Assembly: GCF_002208135.1 (NCBI RefSeq)
Contig: NZ_CP021647.1
Span: 809,501-873,500 of the forward strand
Length of the DNA stretch: 64,000 nt
Origin: Pseudoalteromonas piscicida
Lineage (GTDB): Bacteria; Pseudomonadota; Gammaproteobacteria; Enterobacterales; Alteromonadaceae
Direction: 5' to 3'
In this document: positions 26,759-34,550 of the stretch, in pieces
Numbering within the stretch: position 1 is the stretch's first letter
How the letters are laid out: every line of letters starts with the position of its first letter
The notes under the pieces: model-generated
Database searches by the model: none
What the model was told of the DNA's origin: nothing
What the model saw: only the letters and a program-made list of their open reading frames with translations
Position numbers and translations under genes: made by a program

Positions 26759-27751
26759 ATGACTTCACTTGCTAACATGCCATTTTCTTTGCTCGAATTA
26801 AGCCCGATGAAAGAGCAAGATACCGTTTCACAAACCCTCGCTAACAGCGTAGCTTATGCGCAAAAAGCGGATGAACTCGGTTTTAAACGCTTTTGGATGG
26901 CTGAACATCATAATATGCGTGGCATTGTCTGCGCAGCAACCTCTGTATTGATAGGGCATATTGCCGGACACACTCACAGTATTCGGGTGGGCGCGGGTGG
27001 CGTGATGTTGCCAAATCATCCACCGTTAGTTGTCGCTGAGCAGTTTGGCACCTTAGAAAGCCTCTATCCAGGGCGTATTGATTTGGGATTAGGGCGCGCG
27101 CCTGGTAGCGATCCTATTACCAGCCGAGCATTGCGTCGCGATGACAGACGTGCAGAACAATTTGATGACGAAGTCGCTGAATTACAAACCTTGCTCGGGC
27201 CTTATGATGGTCGCTCCTCGGTGCGTGCCATTCCGGGCGAAAACACTAAGGTACCGATCTGGTTGCTAGGTTCAAGTTTATACAGTGCCCAGCTCGCCGC
27301 AAAGCGAGGTTTACCTTATGCATTTGCGGGCCACTTTGCGCCACGATTCGTGCATGATGCTATCGCGCTTTACCGTCGCGATTTTCAACCATCAGAGGTA
27401 TTAGATAAACCTTATGTAATGCTTGGTTTACCGGTAGTTGCAGCGGATACCGACGAGCAAGCGCAGTATTTAGCTACCACGTCAAAGCAACGTATCCTAG
27501 CATTGATGCGAGGTCAGGCGTTATGGTTGAAACCCCCTGTTGACTCGATGGAGGGTCTATGGAATGCCCAAGAGCAAATGCAAGTCGAAAGCTTTTTAGG
27601 GCTATCTGTTGTTGGTAGTCCCGCGACGGTTCATCATAAACTCAGCATGATTAAACGTGAGTTAGCGGTCGATGAGTTTATTTTTACCAACGATTTATAC
27701 GAGCTAAGTGATAGAAAACATGCGCTTGAAATCGTGGCGAGCTTAACGTAA
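26759..27751 (+). CDS. luciferase-like (LLM class) flavin-dependent oxidoreductase
   Basis: The protein has 330 residues; AAGGAT precedes the ATG by six bases. It has the single-domain LLM features RFWMAEHHN, RVGAGGVMLPNHPPLVVAEQF, and YPGRIDLGLGRAPGSD, which bind reduced flavin. The family oxidises small substrates using FMNH2 and oxygen. The short variants with this set are often annotated as alkanal monooxygenase-like or YhbW-like; the substrate is unknown. It lies alone on its strand, 270 bases from the LysR/NTF2 pair transcribed the other way. Confidence 0.88.
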   Translation: MTSLANMPFSLLELSPMKEQDTVSQTLANSVAYAQKADELGFKRFWMAEHHNMRGIVCAATSVLIGHIAGHTHSIRVGAGGVMLPNHPPLVVAEQFGTLESLYPGRIDLGLGRAPGSDPITSRALRRDDRRAEQFDDEVAELQTLLGPYDGRSSVRAIPGENTKVPIWLLGSSLYSAQLAAKRGLPYAFAGHFAPRFVHDAIALYRRDFQPSEVLDKPYVMLGLPVVAADTDEQAQYLATTSKQRILALMRGQALWLKPPVDSMEGLWNAQEQMQVESFLGLSVVGSPATVHHKLSMIKRELAVDEFIFTNDLYELSDRKHALEIVASLT

Positions 27752-27769
27752 AAGTCGGAGTGTGAAGGT

Positions 27770-27793
27770 AGTACTTAAGAGAGTACTTAAGAG
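27770..27793. repeat. 12-base tandem duplication
   Basis: AGTACTTAAGAG occurs twice in direct succession (27770-27781 and 27782-27793), 18 bases after the LLM gene stop. It includes the palindromes AGTACT and CTTAAG. Function unknown; probably a slippage or insertion scar. Confidence 0.55.
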
Positions 27794-27839
27794 AAGGTTT
27801 GCGGTACACTGTGAGTTAAAAATTTACAAGGAACGAAAG

Positions 27840-27984
27840 TTGGAAACGATTTGGTTGCGTATCCTTTCTCTACTTATTCTGCCTTTTATGTCGGGCGAAA
27901 GAAATAACGCTCCGTCATGAAAATGAAAACACTAAGGTACTAGAAGCTAAACTTGCTGAGCTAGAGGTGTTTAAATCACCCTGA
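27840..27984 (+). pseudogene. frameshifted small membrane protein
   Basis: A TTG at 27840 with AAGGA seven to eight bases upstream opens 26 codons with a hydrophobic segment (WLRILSLLILPFM) and then stops at 27918. In another frame the sequence continues smoothly with AKEITLRHENENTK and a helical tail to a stop at 27982. Joined, these would make a roughly 47-residue one-TM protein with a charged coiled tail. The break near 27893 makes it a likely pseudogene. No family assigned. Confidence 0.35.
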
Positions 27985-28021
27985 ATAATAAGTTTAGCGA
28001 GACAATATTTGCAGTAACAAC

Positions 28022-28288
28022 TAGGGCCTGTTGATCTTTGCTGTTTGATTTTTGTTCTTCTGAGTGTGTTTTGGTCGCGACGCTCGACTTGCCGCCTAGT
28101 AATCTAGGCAAAAGTTGAGCAACAATGAACAGAGCGCACTCAGGTGAACCCAAAGGGCAGCGCTTGATTAGCATTTCTACTGTGTTCTCGCCTGACTCAC
28201 ATAGAATAACTATGCTACGCAGGCTCTGCCTTGTACAAATACCAATCAAACTGCTGCAAAAACAAACTTGAAAGGTAAACAGGCCCTA
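28022..28288. mobile_element. MITE family A, full 267-bp copy
   Basis: The element begins TAGGGCCTGTT and ends AACAGGCCCTA, with imperfect inner matches that extend the inverted repeat to about 24 bases (TTTG and TTTTTG blocks agree). The outer TA at each end looks like the duplicated target. A 92-codon frame on the minus strand, 27971-28249, overlaps most of it. I recall this hypothetical protein from Pseudoalteromonas genomes and regard it as repeat-derived, not a gene. The right end stops nine bases before the Nudix start codon and abuts its ribosome binding site. Confidence 0.75.
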
Positions 28289-28296
28289 AAGGAAAA

Positions 28297-28710
28297 ATGA
28301 TGGATCAAGTTGTGCGCGTCGGGGTTGGCGTGGTCATAATGCACGATAATAAAATTTTGCTTGGTGAGCGCATCGGTGCTCATGGCGCACATACTTGGGC
28401 AACGCCGGGTGGCCATTTAGAGTATGGAGAGGACATTGAGGCATGCGCAATAAGAGAGGTGCATGAAGAAACGGGGCTAGATGTTGTAAACGTTGAAAAG
28501 CTGGGTTTTACTAATGATTATTTTGCCGATGAGCAGAAACATTATGTCACTCTGTTTGTCATGGCAAGGTGCGATACTCATAATGCAGAAGTTAAAGAGC
28601 CAAATAAATGCAAACAATGGCAGTGGTTTTCGCTTGATAAATTGCCGCAGCCTCTGTTTTTACCTTTGGTGAACTTTTTAGAAGAAAACAACACACTTTA
28701 TCAGAACTAA
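28297..28710 (+). CDS. Nudix hydrolase
   Basis: The protein has 137 residues. It has the complete Nudix box: G39 in GGHLEYGED, then REVHEETGL, giving G-x5-E-x7-R-E-x2-E-E-x-G. The family hydrolyses nucleoside diphosphates linked to other groups, with Mg2+ at the box. NUDT15/MutT-like small members have this length and clean oxidised or odd nucleotides, so that is a plausible role. A MITE of family A ends right before its AAAGGA, so its original promoter is displaced by the element. Confidence 0.9.
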   Translation: MMDQVVRVGVGVVIMHDNKILLGERIGAHGAHTWATPGGHLEYGEDIEACAIREVHEETGLDVVNVEKLGFTNDYFADEQKHYVTLFVMARCDTHNAEVKEPNKCKQWQWFSLDKLPQPLFLPLVNFLEENNTLYQN

Positions 28711-28730
28711 AATAACAATTGGGGCATAGC

Positions 28731-29171
28731 ATGGAAGAGATAGTCGTTAGATATATTCACTTTATCGGTATTTTATTTTTGGCATCAACGCTCGCGATTG
28801 AAAACATACTACTCTCCAAATCAATGAGTAGTCAGAGCATTAAGCGATTAGCTGTAATTGATGGCTTGTATGGTGTTAGTGCGCTTGTAACCCTTGGCGC
28901 AGGATTAACGCTATGGTTTGCAGTTGGCAAGCCCAGTGAATTCTATACTAAAAACCCGATTTTCCATGCCAAAGTGGGACTATTTTTGTTAATCGCTTTG
29001 TTATCTATCATTCCGACTGTGTTTTTATTGAAGCACCGTAATACAACAGCAGCTAATTTGTTTGTGCCCCAGCGCATCATCGTCATTAAAAGGCTAGAAA
29101 TGCTGTTACTTTTAGTTTTACCGCTACTTGCTGCACTCATGGCAAGAGGCTATGGGTTGCCCTCATCATGA
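28731..29171 (+). CDS. DUF2214 family inner-membrane protein
   Basis: The product has 146 residues with four TM helices (about 5-25, 45-65, 80-100 and 120-140). The ATG at 28731 is preferred to a TTG at 28719. Its opening (YIHFIGILFLASTLAIE) and the spacing of helices agree with the DUF2214 family, whose function is unknown. It overlaps the VOC gene by four bases (ATGA), so the three genes from here to 30240 are translationally coupled. Confidence 0.75.
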   Translation: MEEIVVRYIHFIGILFLASTLAIENILLSKSMSSQSIKRLAVIDGLYGVSALVTLGAGLTLWFAVGKPSEFYTKNPIFHAKVGLFLLIALLSIIPTVFLLKHRNTTAANLFVPQRIIVIKRLEMLLLLVLPLLAALMARGYGLPSS

Positions 29172-29584
29172 AACAAAATATTGTCAATATTGCGCTCGTC
29201 GTTAAAGACTACGATGAAGCCATTGACTTCTACGTCAATAAACTAGGTTTTGAATTAATAGAAGACACCTATCAACCCGAGCAAGATAAACGCTGGGTGG
29301 TGGTGGCACCGCCTAATTCTCATGGTACCGCGTTACTACTTGCCAGAGCTTCTACGCCAGAGCAGCAGAAGTTTATTGGTGATCAAGCTGGTGGGCGGGT
29401 ATTTTTATTTTTAAATACCGATGATTTCTGGCGTGATTATGAGCGCATGAAGTCTATTGGCATTCGATTTATTCGCGAGCCACAAGAGCAAGATTATGGC
29501 ACGGTTGCTGTATTTGAAGATCTCTATGGCAACCGCTGGGACTTATTGCAATTAAACCCTGATCATCCCATGGCGAAGAGATGA
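29168..29584 (+). CDS. VOC family protein (glyoxalase/dioxygenase superfamily)
   Basis: The protein has 138 residues with the paired beta-alpha-beta modules of the VOC superfamily (VALVVKDYDEAIDFYVNKLGFEL at the start; VAVFEDLYGNRWDLLQ at the end). The metal ligands are not certain. Members include glyoxalase I, bleomycin-binding proteins and extradiol dioxygenases; this one cannot be told apart. It overlaps the DUF2214 gene by four bases and the following gene by four bases. Confidence 0.85.
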   Translation: MKQNIVNIALVVKDYDEAIDFYVNKLGFELIEDTYQPEQDKRWVVVAPPNSHGTALLLARASTPEQQKFIGDQAGGRVFLFLNTDDFWRDYERMKSIGIRFIREPQEQDYGTVAVFEDLYGNRWDLLQLNPDHPMAKR

Positions 29585-30240
29585 TCTCAAAGTTACCAAA
29601 ATGGGTTGAGATCGGCGCTTTTATATTGGCGCTCGTCGCAGGATTTGTGAATGCAATTGGCCTACTTAGCTTCGAGCACCAATCCGTTTCTCATTTATCC
29701 GGCACTGCGACTATGCTCGGAACCAGTTTTTTAGGTGGTAATCTTAAAGAAACCCTGCACTTATTTGGTGTGTTACTCGCGTTCTTGCTTGGCTCTGTAC
29801 TTGCGGGATTTTTGCTGCATGGCACCGCGTTAAGGCTTGGCAAACATTACGATACCGCGTTGGTGATCGAAGCTATATTGCTTACCGTGTCTCTCGTATT
29901 ACTGATGCAAGGCTCATTTTATGGTCACTTTTTTGCCTCAGCCGCTTGTGGACTACAAAACGCATTAGCCACCACGTACAGTGGAGCTGTGGTGAGGACA
30001 ACCCATGTAACAGGAATATTCACCGACTTAGGACTAATGATTGGGGCGCTATGTAGAGGCGAGCCACTGGATACCAGAAAAGCAAAACTGTTTGTGTTGA
30101 TAATCTCAGGGTTTGTGGCAGGTGGCCTGTTGGGCGCTTGGCTTTATAACAAGTTTTACTTTCAGGCGCTGTGGTTGCCTATAACCATTTGTTTGCTGAT
30201 CGCAGGTGTTTACCGCTTTGCGCTTAGGGATAAGGGATAG
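29581..30240 (+). CDS. DUF1275 (YoaK-like) inner-membrane protein
   Basis: The protein has 219 residues and about six TM helices. Characteristic features are the N-terminal FVNAIGLLSF and HLSGTATMLG, and the conserved CGLQNALATTYSGAVVRTTHVTG in the middle. The function of the family is unknown. It is the last of three genes joined by ATGA overlaps; the region after it contains candidate structured RNA. Confidence 0.85.
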   Translation: MISKLPKWVEIGAFILALVAGFVNAIGLLSFEHQSVSHLSGTATMLGTSFLGGNLKETLHLFGVLLAFLLGSVLAGFLLHGTALRLGKHYDTALVIEAILLTVSLVLLMQGSFYGHFFASAACGLQNALATTYSGAVVRTTHVTGIFTDLGLMIGALCRGEPLDTRKAKLFVLIISGFVAGGLLGAWLYNKFYFQALWLPITICLLIAGVYRFALRDKG

Positions 30241-30497
30241 TACACCGTTGTGTTGACGTATCTTAGTTTGGATTATTGACTACTTAATCGACATCGTATA
30301 AATTGGCGCGCGATTTTAATTTGGATCTTTCCACGATGTTTTACATCCTATTTAAGAATTTTGTTAGAAGGCTTTGCTCCGTGCATTAACACGATGAAGT
30401 GTTGCTCGGAGCTTACTTTCTAAATATTCATCAGAGACATTGGTGATTCCCTGAATCAATGTGGATGGCGGCAGTGTATCTGATGATTGGAAAGACG
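30241..30497. other. intergenic stretch, possible structured RNA
   Basis: After the DUF1275 gene there is no convincing protein gene. About 30376-30413 can form a long hairpin: GCTCCG pairs with CGGAGC, with an inner AACAC/GTGTT stem around a GATGAA loop. It ends in the strong terminator at 30498-30531. This is a plausible small RNA or long 3' UTR. A minus-strand frame of 62 codons (30364-30552) runs through the hairpins and the terminator and is not called. Confidence 0.35.
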
Positions 30498-30531
30498 AAC
30501 CCGGCGATGATACTTCATCGCCGGGTTTTTT
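30498..30531 (+). terminator. strong Rho-independent terminator
   Basis: AACCCGGCGATGA and TCATCGCCGGGTT form a perfect 13-base-pair stem with a TACT loop, followed by TTTT. It lies 258 bases after the DUF1275 stop, so it ends either a long 3' UTR or a separate small RNA. Confidence 0.85.
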
Positions 30532-30571
30532 GTGCCCGAAATTCAGTGGCACACGTTTTCAAAATTTTTTG

Positions 30572-30611
30572 AAACGGGAGGTCGGCATAACTGTCGATCT
30601 CCCGTTTTTTT
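30572..30611 (+). terminator. second Rho-independent terminator
   Basis: AAACGGGAG pairs with CTCCCGTTT, extended inward by TCG/CGA across a one-base mismatch, and is followed by TTTT. Between this and the first terminator are two more small hairpins (GTGCC/GGCAC and CGTTTTC/GAAACG), so a short RNA of about 80 bases could lie here. Confidence 0.75.
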
Positions 30612-30623
30612 ATGGATGTAATT

Positions 30624-30868
30624 TAACCTGAACTTCGGATAATTAACGCCCTTCTAGCAACCAGTTTTAGCGCTAATTGCGTTGAATCCACTTCCAATAG
30701 CCAGCTATTGGTGCGTAAATTCGCCTTGCCTACAAGGATGTAGGTAGCAGGGCGGTAGCAGGACGCGAGAGCGGAGTTATCCCCAAAACTCTCTGGCTAG
30801 ATAAGAAGATAGTTTAAGGTGATTAAAAAACAATGAGTTAGCTCATTCCTTATCCAAAACTCAGGTTA
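30624..30868. mobile_element. MITE family B, 245-bp copy
   Basis: The 19-base ends are inverted: TAACCTGAACTTCGGATAA at 30624-30642 and TTATCCAAAACTCAGGTTA at 30850-30868, agreeing at 16 of 19 positions. The terminal TA could be a duplicated target. The interior has no open frame of note and includes a smaller repeat near 30700-30760 (GGTAGCAGG). Solitary ends of the same family lie at 13566-13584 and 63546-63564. It carries no transposase, so it would be non-autonomous. Confidence 0.65.
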
Positions 30869-30915
30869 CTTAGTTTTAGTTTCAAAGTTTGGAGCTGAGT
30901 TAAGCGAGCTGATTA

Positions 30916-30941
30916 AACAGGCTGGTGTATGCCAGCCTGTT
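30916..30941. terminator. hairpin terminator near hmuV end
   Basis: AACAGGCTGG and CCAGCCTGTT form a 10-base-pair stem around TGTATG, 11 bases past the hmuV stop. The T-run is short on both strands, so I give it a moderate score as the terminator of the hmuTUV operon. Confidence 0.65.
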
Positions 30942-30951
30942 TTCGCGCAGA

Positions 30952-31758
30952 TTATTTTTCTGCTGAAAGTCCAAACGCCTTTGCAACACCAAGGGTTGGT
31001 AAAAACATATCTGAAAGCGTGATCTCTGCATCAATCCCATAGGTACTCATTAATTGAGCGTTACTGAGTACTTCCTCTGGGGATCCGGTGGCAACCAATT
31101 CGCCCTGTTGCAGTAGATATACCTTATCGGCAAAGCTTGCAGCGAGGGCTAAGTCATGTACCACTGCGACTACGCCCGCTCCCTGTTTAGCTATTTGCTG
31201 AGCTAGCTTCATGACTTGATACTGATGATATAAGTCTAGACTTGCGGTAGGCTCGTCAATCATCAGGTAGCAGGGTTTGTTCGCATCTAAGGTAGGTAGC
31301 AGCTGGCAAAGCACCCGCGCAAACTGAACCCTTTGCTTTTCTCCCCCTGATAGCTGAGTAAAGCACCGCTTTGCTAAATGCTCGACTGATAAAGTTTGCA
31401 TCGCTTGCTGTGAATACTCACGAAGCGAGTCCAGTGTACAAATGTGCTGGTGTACATAGTGCGACATATCCACTATCTCTTGCACGCTAAATGGGAACTC
31501 GCAATCATATTGCTGCGTGAGTACGGCACGAATATGAGAGAGTGCCAAGGCACTTAAGTCTTGCACTCGTTGTTGATGATAGGTGACATCGCCCTGTGTT
31601 AGCGAGATATCGCCGCACAGCGCTTTGAGTAGGGTAGACTTGCCTGCACCGTTGGGGCCAAGAACAACGGCAAACTCCCCCGGGTTGATTGAAAAATCAA
31701 TGTCTTTGAGCAACAATTTTTGCCCCACTTGGACACTGATGTTATGCGCTTCTAACAT
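30952..31758 (-). CDS. hmuV: heme ABC transporter ATP-binding protein HmuV
   Basis: The protein has 268 residues with Walker A LGPNGAGKST, signature LSGGEKQRVQFARVL and Walker B YLMIDEPTASLD, followed by the switch His in VVHDLALA. It has the size and the C-terminal LMSTYGIDAEI typical for HmuV/heme importers (FecE-like subgroup). It powers heme import by HmuU with HmuT. Its start follows the HmuU stop by one base. Operon order on this strand: hmuT, hmuU, hmuV. Confidence 0.92.
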   Translation of the reverse strand: MLEAHNISVQVGQKLLLKDIDFSINPGEFAVVLGPNGAGKSTLLKALCGDISLTQGDVTYHQQRVQDLSALALSHIRAVLTQQYDCEFPFSVQEIVDMSHYVHQHICTLDSLREYSQQAMQTLSVEHLAKRCFTQLSGGEKQRVQFARVLCQLLPTLDANKPCYLMIDEPTASLDLYHQYQVMKLAQQIAKQGAGVVAVVHDLALAASFADKVYLLQQGELVATGSPEEVLSNAQLMSTYGIDAEITLSDMFLPTLGVAKAFGLSAEK

Positions 31759-31759
31759 A

Positions 31760-32815
31760 CTAAAGCTCCTTTATACGATACGTTTTCACCAGCATGATCA
31801 GGAAAAAAGGGCCACCTAGAGCGCTGGTGATAAGGCCTATCGGTAATTCTGATGGGAGAATGAGTATGCGAGCGAGTAAGTCTGCCAAACACAGTAAAAT
31901 TGCCCCACCCAACATCGAAGCAGGTAACAAATAGCGGTGATCTGGGCCGATTAATAAGCGCACTATATGAGGAACAATAAAGCCAACGAAACCAATAATA
32001 CCAGTTAGCGCAACCGCCGCACCGGTGCACAATGCCGTATAAACAAATACCTTCTTTTTTAAACCTACGACATCGACCCCGAGGTGTCTAGCTTGTTGCT
32101 CGCCAAGTAAATAGAGGTTGAGCGGTTGAGCTAAGCGGCTAAAACCAAAGCAGCATGCCAACATTAAACACAGCGATGGGATGATAGTTGTGAAACTATT
32201 GCCTGCAAGTGATCCCATACTCCAAAAGGTTAGGTCGCGTAACTGTTGATCTGAGCTGATCAACGTCAGTATTCCGATGACTGCACCAACAATAGCGTTT
32301 ACTGCTATGCCTGCTAACAACAAACTGACAATTGTGAAGCGATTTCCTTGGCTGGATAAACGGTAGATTAAACTACACACACCAAGACAGCCCAGAAAAG
32401 CACCGATTGGCACGGCGTAAATTCCATAATAATCCGAAAATCCACTGAGTAACGTGGAGCCCAATACGATGGTACTAATCGCCCCAAGTGCGGCGCCACT
32501 AGAAATCCCAATTAACCCTGGATCTGCCAGCGGGTTTCTAAAGACTGCTTGCATTGCAGCGCCGCATGCACCAAGTCCAGCACCCACCACAATTGCTAGC
32601 ACTAATCTTGGTAATCTAATTTGCCAGATCACCGCGTGTTCTAAGTTATTTGATTGGCCTGCAAAGAGAATATCCATCAAGCGAGCGTAGCTAATACTCA
32701 CTCCGCCGCTGGTAAGGCCAATAAAACTCACCACGATACAGCCGATAATCAGTCCCAACAACATCCATTTTCTGGCAACTTCAGCGGGAATTAGAGATTG
32801 CTCGAGTGCTAGCAT
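31760..32815 (-). CDS. hmuU: heme ABC transporter permease HmuU
   Basis: The protein has 351 residues and about ten TM helices, typical of the FecCD/BtuC class. It has the helix motifs RLPRLVLAIVVGAGLGACGAAMQAVFRNPLADP and FVGFIVPHIVRLLIGPDHR, the latter forming the coupling helices. It imports heme from the periplasmic HmuT. The ATG lies in a TAATG overlap with the hmuT stop, and the stop is one base before hmuV. Confidence 0.93.
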   Translation of the reverse strand: MLALEQSLIPAEVARKWMLLGLIIGCIVVSFIGLTSGGVSISYARLMDILFAGQSNNLEHAVIWQIRLPRLVLAIVVGAGLGACGAAMQAVFRNPLADPGLIGISSGAALGAISTIVLGSTLLSGFSDYYGIYAVPIGAFLGCLGVCSLIYRLSSQGNRFTIVSLLLAGIAVNAIVGAVIGILTLISSDQQLRDLTFWSMGSLAGNSFTTIIPSLCLMLACCFGFSRLAQPLNLYLLGEQQARHLGVDVVGLKKKVFVYTALCTGAAVALTGIIGFVGFIVPHIVRLLIGPDHRYLLPASMLGGAILLCLADLLARILILPSELPIGLITSALGGPFFLIMLVKTYRIKEL

Positions 32816-33732
32816 TATAGAGACTCATTTTTTGGTGCAGACTGGGCTGCTCTAAATCGATAACCCCTGGGCAGCGTGGCGTTTGGGTGGAGTAAGGTTG
32901 CGAGCTCAACCACGGCTTGTGGCGTGCGTGGGCCCATGCCAAGCAAATATGTCCCATCGATAAGTATAACTCGGTTGTTTTTGACGGCATTTGAGAATTT
33001 AAAGTGGGGAACTTGGCTTAAATCCGTTGCTTTTTGCTCGCCATGGCGGCCCATACTAATGATGACATCAGGGTTCATGGCGATGGCCGCTTCGGTTGCG
33101 AGCGGCTTCCAACCGTCAAAATGCTGTGCAGCAACATTAACGCCGCCAGCCGCGTTGATAACCTCATCTGCAGAATTTCCAGCACCCGCAACAATTGGTT
33201 GGCCACTACGAAGGCTCAAGACAAATAATACCTTAGGCTTGTCGTCTGCTTGTTTCAGAACATGAGTTAAGGCTTTTCTGTCTGCTTGAATATAATTGAT
33301 TAGCGCTTGGCCTTTTTCTTTGACTGCCAGTAACTCGGCGATTTTAGTTATTTTATCTTCGACGCCAGCGAGGTTATCGTTGTCGCTGAAAATATAGGTG
33401 GGTAATCCGGTCTCTTGAAGCTGTTTTAATACCTTATCAGGGCCTGTATCAGCCTCGCCGAGTAACAAATCAGGATTAAGGGAAAGGATCCCTTCAACGT
33501 TGATTTTTCTAACATAACCGATTTGTGGTTTATGTGTGGCAGCAACAGGAAATACGCTAGTACTGTCCACGCCAACAATACGATTTTCCTCCCCAAGTGC
33601 ATAAATAATTTCGGTAATAGAGCCCCCAGAAACCACGATATTTTTGTCGCCTTGATTAGCATAGGTAGATTGTAGGAGGGAAGTGAGTAGTAGCAAACAT
33701 GAAGTTAGCAGTGTCGTAATTTGAGCTTTCAT
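32815..33732 (-). CDS. hmuT: periplasmic heme-binding protein HmuT
   Basis: The protein has 305 residues, with a signal peptide (1-25, ending TYANQ). It has the two-lobed TroA/BtuF-like pattern: NIVVSGGSITEIIYALGEENRIVGVDSTSVFP and later GWKPLATEAAIAMNPDVIISMG. The heme ligand is usually a Tyr or His of the cleft; a candidate cannot be assigned with confidence. It is the first gene of the hmuTUV operon and diverges from tonB across 63 bases with a probable Fur site. Confidence 0.92.
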   Translation of the reverse strand: MKAQITTLLTSCLLLLTSLLQSTYANQGDKNIVVSGGSITEIIYALGEENRIVGVDSTSVFPVAATHKPQIGYVRKINVEGILSLNPDLLLGEADTGPDKVLKQLQETGLPTYIFSDNDNLAGVEDKITKIAELLAVKEKGQALINYIQADRKALTHVLKQADDKPKVLFVLSLRSGQPIVAGAGNSADEVINAAGGVNVAAQHFDGWKPLATEAAIAMNPDVIISMGRHGEQKATDLSQVPHFKFSNAVKNNRVILIDGTYLLGMGPRTPQAVVELATLLHPNATLPRGYRFRAAQSAPKNESL

Positions 33733-33765
33733 TACAAATCCAAACTTGTTAGTATTTATTGCGAA

Positions 33766-33780
33766 TAGTAACAGTTATCA
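33766..33780. promoter_or_regulatory. probable Fur box between hmuT and tonB
   Basis: The 15-base sequence, read on the minus strand as TGATAACTGTTACTA, matches the 7-1-7 Fur core TGATAATnATTATCA at 10 of 14 positions. It sits in the 63-base spacer between the two divergent heme operons, where a single Fur dimer could control both. Iron regulation of such loci is well known; this site itself is inference. Confidence 0.55.
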
Positions 33781-33795
33781 TTTGTCTTTATCAAT

Positions 33796-34536
33796 ATGAA
33801 ATTAATTATCTGCATCACTGTCTCCGTTTTGCTACATGGCTTGTGTTGGTTATTTCCTGCAAGCTCTGCGCTGGTGTGGCAATCAGGCGTTGCTGCAAAT
33901 GAAGTGAGTAAAGTCACCAAACCACTCATGATTTCGTTTGCGGCACAACCCTCCCAAGAGCCGGCTCCAAAAGTGGTAGCAGAGCAAGCGCCATCTGATT
34001 TTAATGGCACCACGCACTTACTTAGAAAACCACAAAAGCAAGAGCAGGCAACCAAGCCAGAACCTAACGCTAGACAACAGCCCAATGAACGACCACGACC
34101 TAACAAGCTTAACAAAGCAGCTGTGACTGAGAATAAAAAGGAACCAGAAGCGAAAGAACCAGCTTTAAAACGAGAAAATACGTCGCAGCAAGAAGCGACG
34201 CAAATGGCCTCAGCGAGGCATCTCAGTGAAGCAAATAGTACCGATGACTCTCCTGTTAAATTAGATGCTTTACCTTTATTCAAAGCACCAAGGCCTGCGC
34301 TTAGCTACCCACTGCGTGCCAAGCGAAGAGGGTTTGAAGGCGTGACAATTTTTGAAATTGAGTTGGATCAAAAAGGTGAGATCGTGAATTTAACTTTGGT
34401 TAAAAGTAGCGGTCATCAATCTTTGGACATTGCGGCTCGCAAGAACGTTGAGCAATGGCAGTTTCATCCAGTTTTTCGTGACGGTAATGCTGTAAAAGCC
34501 TTGTTTACCGTACCCATTAAATTTTCCCTTTCTTAG
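33796..34536 (+). CDS. tonB: TonB, energy transducer
   Basis: The protein has 246 residues: an N-terminal TM anchor (about 2-20, IICITVSVLLHGLCWLF), a Pro/Lys/Glu/Gln-rich periplasmic spacer (about 55-140), and a C-terminal TonB domain (about 165-246: YPLRAKRRGFEGVTIFEIELD; ARKNVEQWQFHPVFRDG). It carries the proton-motive energy from ExbB/ExbD to the outer-membrane receptor. Cognate exbB and exbD follow directly, so this is a dedicated heme-system TonB. Confidence 0.93.
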   Translation: MKLIICITVSVLLHGLCWLFPASSALVWQSGVAANEVSKVTKPLMISFAAQPSQEPAPKVVAEQAPSDFNGTTHLLRKPQKQEQATKPEPNARQQPNERPRPNKLNKAAVTENKKEPEAKEPALKRENTSQQEATQMASARHLSEANSTDDSPVKLDALPLFKAPRPALSYPLRAKRRGFEGVTIFEIELDQKGEIVNLTLVKSSGHQSLDIAARKNVEQWQFHPVFRDGNAVKALFTVPIKFSLS

Positions 34537-34550
34537 AGAGTAATACTACG

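Noticed and set aside
27971..28249. 92-codon minus-strand frame
   Set aside because: It lies almost wholly within MITE family A, and its product looks like a repeat-derived translation often annotated in Pseudoalteromonas; I treat it as part of the element.
30364..30552. 62-codon minus-strand frame
   Set aside because: It is interrupted in sense by a strong terminator and hairpins, has a GTG start without a ribosome binding site and no family match.
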